Of a stretch of 40,464 bases of DNA, positions 35,338 to 40,464 are shown one piece after another. Source of the DNA: Anaerotignum sp. (GTDB lineage: Bacteria; Bacillota; Clostridia; Lachnospirales; Anaerotignaceae); NCBI GenBank assembly GCA_017523325.1, contig JAFWWO010000055.1, positions 1 through 40,464 of the forward strand. Reading direction: 5' to 3'. Position 1 is the first letter of the stretch. The number at the start of each line of letters is the position of its first letter. The position numbers and the translations under genes were made by a program. The notes under the pieces were generated by a model. It did no database searches. It worked only from the letters and a program-made list of their open reading frames with translations, and had not been told where the DNA came from.

Positions 35338-36192
35338 TTATCGAATCAGTTCCTGTGCCATTTTTTCCATACGGCAGAGGTGGGTTTCTGTCAGTTCAGC
35401 TTCTCTTGCTTTATAAATGGAGTTGCGGTTCATCAGCTCATCGAAATCCACTTCATGTCCGTCAAAATCGGGGCCGTCTACGCAGGCGAATTTGATTTTT
35501 CCGCCAACGGTTACACGGCAGCCGCCGCACATACCCGTGCCGTCTATCATAATGGGGTTCAGGCTGACGATGGTATGAATGCCGTAAGGCTTCGTCGTCA
35601 GGCTGACGAATTTCATCATGGGGATAGGGCCGATGGCAATGACAGCGTCATATTGGTTGCCCGCTTCGATGAGGGCTTTCAGCTTATCGGTAACAAAGCC
35701 CTTTTCGCCCTGAGAACCGTCATCGGTCATCAGATAAAAATGGGTAGAAACGGCTTGCATTTCCTCTTCCAAAATGACAATATCCTTGTTGCGGAAGCCG
35801 GCGATGACATCGACCTCAACGCCCATTTCATGCAATGCCTTTGCTTGGGGGTAAGCGATGGCACAGCCTACGCCGCCGCCTACAACGGCCACTTTTTTCA
35901 TGCCGTCATATTCCGTAGCAACGCCCAGGGGGCCCACAAAATCCTGAATACTCTCGCCGATTTCCTTTGCCGCCAAAAGTTGGGTAGAAAGGCCGACTTT
36001 TTGGAAAATGATGGTAACGGTGCCTTTTTCCCTGTCATAGTCGGCAATGGTCAGGGGAACTCTTTCGCTGTATTCATCTACACGGAAAATGATAAACTGC
36101 CCCGCCTGTGCCTTTTTTGCCACAAAGGGGGCTTCGATTTCCAGAAGCGTGACCATGCTGTTGAGTTCTTTTTTATTTACAATACGAAACAT
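35338..36192 (-). CDS. nfnA: NADP-dependent reduced ferredoxin:NAD+ oxidoreductase, subunit A
   Basis: The 284-aa FAD/NAD-binding protein has the ferredoxin-reductase fold with RVPLTIADYD (FAD), VAVVGGGVGCAIAYPQAKAL (NAD) and a C-terminal [2Fe-2S] site MCGGCRVTVGGKIKFACVDG. Together with NfnB it forms the bifurcating complex. Similar proteins are annotated as sulfide dehydrogenase or dihydroorotate dehydrogenase electron transfer subunit; the pairing with the GltA-like gene supports Nfn. GGAAGGAAC lies 5-10 nt before the ATG at 36192. Redox control at the promoter is possible but unproven. Confidence 0.9.
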   Translation of the reverse strand: MFRIVNKKELNSMVTLLEIEAPFVAKKAQAGQFIIFRVDEYSERVPLTIADYDREKGTVTIIFQKVGLSTQLLAAKEIGESIQDFVGPLGVATEYDGMKKVAVVGGGVGCAIAYPQAKALHEMGVEVDVIAGFRNKDIVILEEEMQAVSTHFYLMTDDGSQGEKGFVTDKLKALIEAGNQYDAVIAIGPIPMMKFVSLTTKPYGIHTIVSLNPIMIDGTGMCGGCRVTVGGKIKFACVDGPDFDGHEVDFDELMNRNSIYKAREAELTETHLCRMEKMAQELIR

Positions 36193-36415
36193 GGAGGTTC
36201 CTTCCTTTCTTGGTATTGAGTGGACGAAAGGCTTTTCTTCCGTCCCTTTTTTTGATAAGATATGATTTAGAATTTATGTTTATCATATCATAAAAGAGCA
36301 TTTGGCGAAAGATGAAAAACGCCGTTTTTATAGGACAGGAATGGGAAAACTTTATAGGAAACGAACAAAAAGGGGGACGAAATACGTCCCACAGGAGCAG
36401 GGAGGGAATATCTTT
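36193..36415. other. Divergent intergenic region nfnA/mazG
   Basis: Contains an 8-bp inverted repeat GATATGAT/ATCATATC (36259-36289), a plus-strand TTGATA-N17-TATGTT promoter candidate for mazG (36252-36280), and two hairpins GGACG/CGTCC (36222-36245, T7 after it on plus) and GGGACG/CGTCCC (36374-36390, just before the mazG Shine-Dalgarno). An open frame upstream of mazG (36302-36415) shows no sign of coding. Confidence 0.4.
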
Positions 36416-37213
36416 ATGGAAAAAATATATCAGCTAGAGGATTTGGTGGGGATTATGAAAGCCCTGCGGGGAGAAAACGGCTGCCCTTGGGATAAGGTGC
36501 AGACCCATGAAAGCCTGCGGGAGCCTATGCTGGAGGAGGCTTATGAGGCGGTGGACGCCATCGAGAAGGGAGATATGACAAACCTTTGTGAGGAGTTGGG
36601 GGACGTATTGATGCAGGTGGTGTTTCATGCACAAATTGCAGAGGAAACCGGTGTGTTTACGCTGGCAGATGTGCTCAGAGGCATTTGTGAGAAGATGATT
36701 TACCGCCACCCCCATGTCTTTGGCAGGGGCGATGTGCGGGCGGATACGCCGGAGGAAGTGCTGGTGAATTGGGAGGCCTTGAAGAAAAAGGAAAAGCAGG
36801 TAACGAGCCAGACGGAAGCCATGAAAAATGTGCCCGATGCCTTGCCGGCACTTTTGCGGGCAAAAAAGGTGCAGAAAAAAGCGGCAGATGTGGGCTTTGA
36901 TTTTGATGCGGCAGAGGATGCTTTTGAAAAAGTCTACGAAGAATGTCGAGAATTGGAGGCTTCTGTCCGGCAAAATGATGGAAATCAGGAGGAGGAATTT
37001 GGGGATATTTTGTTTGCATTGGTAAATATCTCACGTTTTTTGAAAATAAATCCTGAGTTTGCCTTGACAAAAGCCATCAAAAAGTTTATAAATAGATTTG
37101 AGAACGTTGAGAATTCAGCCCAATCGGAGGGAAAGAAACTTTCTGAGATGACTCTGGGGGAAATGGATTTGCTCTGGGACGAAGCAAAAAAGCAGCTCGA
37201 CCCAAAGAAATAA
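36416..37213 (+). CDS. mazG: Nucleoside triphosphate pyrophosphohydrolase MazG
   Basis: MazG hydrolyses (d)NTPs to monophosphates and pyrophosphate, cleaning damaged nucleotides. The 265-aa two-domain protein has [18 protein letters not shown] (about 17-34), the metal-binding [14 protein letters not shown] and [20 protein letters not shown] of domain 1, HPHVFG, and a second domain with [15 protein letters not shown]. The ATG at 36416 has GGAGGG 9 nt upstream; a longer open frame upstream is not used. It starts the mazG-hup-rqcP-yabP-yabQ-divIC cluster. Confidence 0.95.
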   Translation: MEKIYQLEDLVGIMKALRGENGCPWDKVQTHESLREPMLEEAYEAVDAIEKGDMTNLCEELGDVLMQVVFHAQIAEETGVFTLADVLRGICEKMIYRHPHVFGRGDVRADTPEEVLVNWEALKKKEKQVTSQTEAMKNVPDALPALLRAKKVQKKAADVGFDFDAAEDAFEKVYEECRELEASVRQNDGNQEEEFGDILFALVNISRFLKINPEFALTKAIKKFINRFENVENSAQSEGKKLSEMTLGEMDLLWDEAKKQLDPKK

Positions 37214-37238
37214 TGTGATTTATGAGGAGGAAAAACAA

Positions 37239-37514
37239 ATGAACAAATCTGATTTAGTAGCAGTAATTGCTGAAAAGGCAGCACTGAGCAAAAAGGACGC
37301 TGAAAAGGCACTGAAGGCTTTTGAAGAAGCTGTGACAGAAGCGCTGGTAAAGAACGATAAGGTTCAGCTGGTTGGTTTTGGTACATTTGATGTAGCAGAA
37401 AGAGCAGCTCGTGAAGGCAGAAACCCTCAGACAGGTAAGGCAATGCCTATTCCTGCTTCCAAGGCTCCCAGATTCAAAGCCGGTAAAGCTCTGAAAGACG
37501 CTATCAACAAATAA
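37239..37514 (+). CDS. hup: HU-family DNA-binding protein
   Basis: The 91-aa protein is full-length [62 protein letters not shown]. It bends and compacts chromosomal DNA as a homodimer. It has a very strong GAGGAGG 7-8 nt before the ATG and uses high-expression codons (GCA, GCT, AAG, GTA) unlike its GC-richer neighbours. It sits between mazG and rqcP, where Bacillus has no hup gene, and ends at its own terminator. Confidence 0.97.
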   Translation: MNKSDLVAVIAEKAALSKKDAEKALKAFEEAVTEALVKNDKVQLVGFGTFDVAERAAREGRNPQTGKAMPIPASKAPRFKAGKALKDAINK

Positions 37515-37529
37515 TTTTACAAAACAAAG

Positions 37530-37563
37530 AGAGTGCCCTTTCTGATGGAGAGGGCACTTTTTT
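37530..37563 (+). terminator. Strong terminator after hup
   Basis: AGTGCCCT-TTC/GAG-AGGGCACT stem (37532-37558) with T6. Confidence 0.9.
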
Positions 37564-37657
37564 CTATGAGCAGCTGCCGTGAGAAGTCGTTGTATTATCA
37601 TGGGACAGAGGGAAAGAATAAAGCTGCGGAAACATATTGACGGAGAAAGGAGAACAA

Positions 37658-37897
37658 ATGCGAATCGATAAATTTTTGAAGGTATCCCGTATTATCAAAC
37701 GCAGAACCATCGCCAATGAAGCCTGCGATGCCGGAAGGGTTTCCTTGAACGGCAAGGTTGTGAAGGCGGGGGCAGATGTAAAGGTGGGGGATATCATTGA
37801 AATACAGTTTGGCAGCAACACCACAAAGGTAGAGGTGCTGAGCTTGCAGGAATCCACCAAAAAAGAAGATGCGGCGGGAATGTACCGCTCTGTGTAA
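37658..37897 (+). CDS. rqcP: S4 domain protein RqcP (YabO)
   Basis: RqcP binds 23S rRNA/tRNA on stalled 50S subunits and helps RqcH add alanine tails in ribosome quality control. The 79-aa protein is essentially one S4 domain: MRIDKFLKVSRIIKRRTIAN, CDAGRVSLNGKVVKAGADVK. The ATG at 37658 has AAAGGAG 6-7 nt upstream. The mazG-(hup)-rqcP-yabP order supports the assignment. Confidence 0.93.
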   Translation: MRIDKFLKVSRIIKRRTIANEACDAGRVSLNGKVVKAGADVKVGDIIEIQFGSNTTKVEVLSLQESTKKEDAAGMYRSV

Positions 37898-37922
37898 AAG
37901 ACGCATAGGGCGTCTTTTTTTT
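37897..37922 (+). terminator. Intrinsic terminator of rqcP
   Basis: AGACGC/GCGTCT (37899-37915) with an ATAGG loop and T8. Confidence 0.85.
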
Positions 37923-37994
37923 GTCCGAAAATATATTCTAGGGCAGTGGGAAGGTGCATAAGCTATTAGCAGGACAATTTGGGAGGGGTTTCAT

Positions 37995-38276
37995 TTGGCA
38001 GAGGAAAAAAAGAGAGGCGGCAGACATACATTGACCATGGAGGAGCGGGAAAAAATCCGCATGAGCGGCGTAATAGACGTTCTTTCCTTCGATGAGGAGG
38101 GCGTGATGCTGGAAACGACCTGCGGGCTTTTGATGCTCAAGGGGACAGGGCTGCATGTAGGCAAGCTGGATTTGGACGCAGGTGAGGTCACTGTGGACGG
38201 CATGGTAGACAGCATCAATTATTCCGACGGAGCCTTTGGGGAAAAGCACTCCATACTAAAAAAGCTGTTTCGGTAA
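37995..38276 (+). CDS. yabP: Sporulation protein YabP
   Basis: The 93-aa protein matches YabP (RMSGVIDVLSFDEEGVMLET, LLMLKGTGLHVGKLDLDAGE, VDGMVDSINYSD), needed for spore formation in Bacillus as part of a mother-cell set. The start is TTG at 37995 with GGGAGGGG 8 nt upstream. It is 12 nt before yabQ. Its own promoter was not clearly identified; a sigma-E type is expected. Confidence 0.92.
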   Translation: MAEEKKRGGRHTLTMEEREKIRMSGVIDVLSFDEEGVMLETTCGLLMLKGTGLHVGKLDLDAGEVTVDGMVDSINYSDGAFGEKHSILKKLFR

Positions 38277-38288
38277 GGGGAGAGAAGC

Positions 38289-38801
38289 GTGATATTATCA
38301 TTGCATGAGCAGGCAAGGCTGTTTTTGCTGACGGTGCTGATGGGCGGCGGAATGGGGCTGTTTTATGACGGGTTGCGGGTGTTTCGCCATGCCTTGCCCC
38401 ATAAGCGCTTTTGGGTGCAGACGGAGGACGGTCTGTTCTGGTTATTGGCTGTGTTTCTGGTATTTGGCGTGATGCTGCGGGCCAACGGAGGCGAAATTCG
38501 TTTTTTTTCCGTGTTTGGGCTATTTGGCGGTATGGGGCTTTATTTTTTGACGCTGAGCCCTTGGGTCATTGCTGTCAGCGATAGCATCATTCGGGTTTTG
38601 AAATATGTGATAGGGCTGTTTTTTCGTATTATTTTTACACCTTTTCGCCTGTTGTACCTGCTTTTTCGCAGACCGTTGGGAAAAATTGGAGGGTTTTGCG
38701 TAAAACAAGAGAAAAAACTATTGCAATTATGTAAAGTTTGTGTGAAAATAAAAAAAAGTAGATTCCAACGGGATTGGAAGATGCTCCGGCGGAAGAAATA
38801 G
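38289..38801 (+). CDS. yabQ: Sporulation protein YabQ
   Basis: The 170-aa membrane protein has about five hydrophobic helices (residues about 9-30, 47-66, 73-95, 96-115, 105-125) and a basic C-terminal tail (KKLLQLCKVCVKIKKSRFQR). It is required for spore cortex formation in Bacillus. It starts at GTG 38289 behind GGGGAGAG, 12 nt after yabP. Confidence 0.9.
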   Translation: MILSLHEQARLFLLTVLMGGGMGLFYDGLRVFRHALPHKRFWVQTEDGLFWLLAVFLVFGVMLRANGGEIRFFSVFGLFGGMGLYFLTLSPWVIAVSDSIIRVLKYVIGLFFRIIFTPFRLLYLLFRRPLGKIGGFCVKQEKKLLQLCKVCVKIKKSRFQRDWKMLRRKK

Positions 38802-38823
38802 CTGTTGCAAGGGGTTTTGCTTC

Positions 38824-39129
38824 ATGGGAAAGGGAAAAAGACAGAAAAAAACAGGAAAAAAATCCGGCAGCCTTTTTTTGAGGGTGTTTTTGCTGGTGTT
38901 TTTTTGTGCCGTTGCCATAGGGGTTGGGCAGCAGGCAGGGCGCTATCAGGAATTGCAGGAACAAAAGGCAGTTCTGACGGCGGAAATGCAAGCAGAGAAG
39001 AAAAAACAGCTGGAGCTTGAAAACCGTCGGGAATATTATAACAGTGACACCTATATCGAACAGATTGCCAGAGAACAGCTGGGCATGGTAAAGCCCAACG
39101 AAATTTTATATATCAACCGAAGTGAATAA
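38824..39129 (+). CDS. divIC: Septum formation protein DivIC/FtsB-like
   Basis: The 101-aa bitopic protein has a basic N-terminal tail (KGKRQKKTGKKSG), one membrane helix (about 17-36) and an extracytoplasmic coiled coil (about 42-72: YQELQEQKAVLTAEMQAEKK) ending in YIEQIAREQLGMVKPNEIL, the DivIC/FtsB signature. It works with FtsL and DivIB in the divisome. It follows yabQ in the conserved cluster; AAGGGG lies 8 nt before the ATG. Confidence 0.92.
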   Translation: MGKGKRQKKTGKKSGSLFLRVFLLVFFCAVAIGVGQQAGRYQELQEQKAVLTAEMQAEKKKQLELENRREYYNSDTYIEQIAREQLGMVKPNEILYINRSE

Positions 39130-39169
39130 AAGTCGAAGGATTTTTTCTGAAAAAAAGCCGCTGAAAGGC

Positions 39170-39198
39170 TTGACAGAAGTTGGACTTGCCGATATAAT
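39170..39198 (+). promoter_or_regulatory. Full-consensus promoter of the tRNA operon
   Basis: TTGACA (39170-39175), 17-bp spacer, TATAAT (39193-39198), 16 nt before the first tRNA. Confidence 0.9.
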
Positions 39199-39214
39199 AA
39201 TCAAGTCAACTTAT

Positions 39215-39288
39215 GGCGGAGTAGCTCAGTTGGCTAGAGCATGCGGTTCATACCCGCAGAGTCGGGGGTTCAAATCCCTCCTCCGCTA
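39215..39288 (+). tRNA. tRNA-Met (CAT), elongator type
   Basis: A full cloverleaf: acceptor GGCGGAG/CTCCGCT, D-arm GCTC-AGTTGGCTA-GAGC, anticodon stem TGCGG/CCGCA with loop TTCATAC, and T-arm GGGGG-TTCAAAT-CCCTC. The three G-C pairs of the initiator anticodon stem are absent and it resembles elongator Met tRNA. tRNA-Ile2 (a TilS substrate) is less likely. The CCA end is not encoded. Confidence 0.93.
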
Positions 39289-39294
39289 TTTTTC

Positions 39295-39366
39295 GGCCCG
39301 TTGGTCAAGCGGTTAAGACGCGGCCCTCTCACGGCTGAAACAGGGGTTCGATTCCCCTACGGGTCA
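39295..39366 (+). tRNA. tRNA-Glu (CTC)
   Basis: Acceptor GGCCCGT/ACGGGTC, D-loop with CAAGCGGTTAAG, anticodon loop CTCTCAC (anticodon CTC, codon GAG) on stem CGGCC/GGCTG, and T-arm AGGGG-TTCGATT-CCCCT. Only 6 nt separate it from tRNA-Met. CCA is not encoded. Confidence 0.92.
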
Positions 39367-39400
39367 TAAACAGAATACTCTTTTTATTTTTGATAAGCAT

Positions 39401-39473
39401 GGGAGTTTAGCTCAGCTGGGAGAGCATCTGCCTTACAAGCAGAGGGTCACAGGTTCGAGCCCTGTAACTCCCA
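39401..39473 (+). tRNA. tRNA-Val (TAC)
   Basis: Acceptor GGGAGTT/AACTCCC, D-arm GCTC-AGCTGGGA-GAGC, anticodon loop CTTACAA (TAC) on TCTGC/GCAGA, and T-arm ACAGG-TTCGAGC-CCTGT. CCA is not encoded. T-rich sequence follows (39475-39484). Confidence 0.94.
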
Positions 39474-39502
39474 TTCTTTTTTTATGTACCCAATGCTTTT
39501 GC

Positions 39503-39536
39503 AAAAAAAAGCAGAGGAGCCCGAAAGCCCCTCTGC
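39503..39536 (-). terminator. Intrinsic terminator of the candidate small RNA
   Basis: On the minus strand GCAGAGG...CCTCTGC (39511-39536) is followed by a run of eight T. Confidence 0.9.
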
Positions 39537-39756
39537 CTCAGATTATCGAAATAATCTGCTTTAATATAGCCTCGCTGTCCCTTAGGAGAAGGACGAAAAA
39601 TGGGTGTAAGCCGGACAAGCCGGTTTCGCCGTTCTCCGCCGAATCGCCGCCCCTTGGCAGAACAGACAATAGGCACAAAAAAACAGCCGAAGCCATTTTT
39701 CCACACACTTTGTTCCTTCCGCCGCCGTTTGGCGAAGCAAAGGCTGTATTAACACA
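39503..39756 (-). ncRNA. Candidate small non-coding RNA, possibly 6S-like
   Basis: Within the gene-free stretch 39474-39885, the minus strand carries a full-consensus promoter, about 254 nt, and a terminator. In the RNA, GAAAAATGG pairs perfectly with CCATTTTTC, and GAAGGA with TCCTTC further out, leaving a 12-nt one-sided loop; inner stem-loops include GTTCT/AGAAC and CCGG-CTTGT-CCGG. Near the 3' end, CAGATTAT-TTCG-ATAATCTG forms a UUCG hairpin. An outer helix around a large bubble is reminiscent of 6S RNA, but I cannot confirm it. No RNase P, tmRNA or SRP signature bases were found. Short open frames inside lack Shine-Dalgarno sites. Confidence 0.6.
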
Positions 39757-39762
39757 AGCCAT

Positions 39763-39791
39763 ATTATAGACAAAATTCGCCTGTCTGTCAA
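39763..39791 (-). promoter_or_regulatory. Full-consensus promoter of the candidate small RNA
   Basis: On the minus strand TTGACA (39791-39786), 17-bp spacer, TATAAT (39768-39763): a perfect match to the sigma-A consensus. The transcript is predicted to start near 39756. Confidence 0.85.
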
Positions 39792-39885
39792 TTAGAAAGA
39801 AATGGTGGCTTGTTTTGCTGTTTTTTGTGGACAAACGGGTCAATGAAAACTCCATGAAATGCTTATTGAAGCGGAAAGGAAGAGA

Positions 39886-40461
39886 ATGATGCAGATACAC
39901 CAATTTGTCATGGCATACCGTGGCGATCACGATAGAATCAAGGCTTTATTGCCGGAGGGGTATCTATCCCTGCGCCCTGTGCTGCGTATCAATGTGGAAA
40001 TCATTGGGGCGGATACGCCGGAGGCATATATCCGAGTGGAATTTAATACCCCTGTGGCGGCGAAAGGAAAGCGGGGCTGGCTGAATTTAAATGTGTGGGA
40101 AAGCCCGAAAACCCCCATCACCACTTCTTTGGAGAACAAGCATCTGGGGGAAAGAACCCGTGGCACAGAAAATGCCGCAAAGGGTATGACAACTGTGTTT
40201 CATCTGCCGTTTCTGTCCATAGAATTTACCGGCGTGGGGATTGCAGGCGGGTGTCCTGCGGAAAACGATAATGATGGCTGTTTTTATATTTCTGACGAAA
40301 AAACGGAGTTTATTCCGGCGGAAAAAATCACTGCACATCAGGAATACTGTGATTGCGTATTCCAATGGACGGCGCCGTTTACAGAAGCCATGGGGATACC
40401 GGTGGAAGAAATTTTGGGGGCGTATCAAGTGGAGTTTGAAAGGAACCCTTTGCAGGAGTGA
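39886..40461 (+). CDS. Unassigned 191-aa protein, distantly acetoacetate-decarboxylase-like
   Basis: I do not recognise it with certainty. The 191-aa soluble protein has LLPEGYLSLRPVLRINVEII, YIRVEFNTPVAAKGKRGWLN and a C-terminal FQWTAPFTEAMGIPVEEILG stretch. The beta-rich middle and phrases such as LPEGY...LRP recall the acetoacetate decarboxylase fold, but the catalytic lysine pair could not be placed, so this is a weak hint. The Cys and acid-rich segment AGGCPAENDNDGCFY is unusual. GGAAAGGA lies 6-9 nt before the ATG pair at 39886/39889. The gene ends 3 nt before the window edge. Confidence 0.75.
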   Translation: MMQIHQFVMAYRGDHDRIKALLPEGYLSLRPVLRINVEIIGADTPEAYIRVEFNTPVAAKGKRGWLNLNVWESPKTPITTSLENKHLGERTRGTENAAKGMTTVFHLPFLSIEFTGVGIAGGCPAENDNDGCFYISDEKTEFIPAEKITAHQEYCDCVFQWTAPFTEAMGIPVEEILGAYQVEFERNPLQE

Positions 40462-40464
40462 AAT

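Noticed and set aside
34305..36219. 396- and 311-codon open frames on the plus strand
   Set aside because: They lie opposite nfnB and nfnA, which carry full cofactor motifs on the minus strand; shadow frames.
36302..36415. N-terminal extension of MazG
   Set aside because: The strong Shine-Dalgarno and family start are at 36416; the extension is basic, unlike MazG, and includes a hairpin.
37931..37964. Sigma-E promoter for yabP (ATATATT ... CATAAGCT)
   Set aside because: Hexamers resemble the consensus, but the 19-bp spacer is too long for sigma-E (about 13-15).
39503..39756. RNase P RNA, tmRNA or SRP RNA
   Set aside because: None of the signature segments (RNase P GAGGAAAGTC-type P4, tmRNA tRNA-like ends, SRP loop) are seen.
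39482..39930. Open frames of 74 and 130 codons on the minus strand
   Set aside because: They sit in the candidate small RNA, have no Shine-Dalgarno near a start, and one runs across the promoter; composition is not protein-like.
1..40464. CRISPR array, insertion sequence, prophage or integrated element
   Set aside because: No regularly spaced repeats, transposase, integrase or phage genes were seen on either strand.

Overview
The window is a gene-dense chromosomal segment of a spore-forming anaerobic Clostridia species, probably of the Lachnospirales (Lachnospiraceae/Anaerotignum type). The evidence is the sporulation genes (a SPOCS-LysM protein, spoIIE, yabP, yabQ), Firmicutes-style gene order (tmk-darA-holB-ricT-trmN-rsmI; spoIIE-tilS-hpt-ftsH; mazG-hup-rqcP-yabP-yabQ-divIC), consensus sigma-A promoters, A-free-CCA tRNA genes, strong Shine-Dalgarno sites and anaerobic enzymes (NfnAB, a 2-hydroxyacyl-CoA-dehydratase-activase-like protein). 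The genus is an inference; no 16S gene is present.

Layout. 1-581: 3' part of a SPOCS/LysM spore-envelope protein. 614-5681: sigma-A promoter, a highly structured leader or small RNA, then the tmk-darA-holB-ricT-trmN-rsmI operon plus a small membrane protein. 5814-10858: an autoregulated-looking TetR gene with a 16-bp palindromic operator, overlapping a giant two-module activase/dehydratase-like protein. 10925-11979: three small genes, two of them ribbon-helix-helix-like, sharing a GTAGT promoter motif. 12043-13070: HIT hydrolase and a ferritin-like protein on the minus strand. 13202-15630: murG, then a lipoprotein cyclophilin and a second lipoprotein. 15837-19564: SEC-C protein, Sua5/TsaC, rpiB, upp and a MraY/TagO-family transferase. 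19687-21624: DnaD-like and DnaI-like replication initiation pair. 21713-28799: spoIIE behind a Spo0A-type promoter, tilS, hpt, ftsH and an FlK-like thioesterase. 28865-32704: birA, a small conserved protein, then a promoter, a structured leader, an ECF transporter S component and two tandem type III pantothenate kinases. 32859-36192: dusB and, convergent to it, the electron-bifurcating transhydrogenase nfnAB. 36416-39129: mazG, hup, rqcP, yabP, yabQ, divIC. 39170-39473: a consensus promoter and three tRNAs (Met, Glu, Val). 39503-39791: on the minus strand, a full-consensus promoter, about 254 nt of foldable sequence and an intrinsic terminator, read as an unannotated small RNA. 39886-40461: an unassigned 191-aa protein.

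How the genes work together: most are housekeeping functions for nucleotide supply, replication loading, tRNA and rRNA modification, cell wall precursors and sporulation. The more unusual parts are the vitamin B5 block (transporter plus two kinases, the first with Gly-to-Ser changes in both phosphate-binding motifs), the TetR/activase pair, the small RHH cluster, and two candidate non-coding RNAs. No CRISPR array, insertion sequence, prophage or replication origin was seen.
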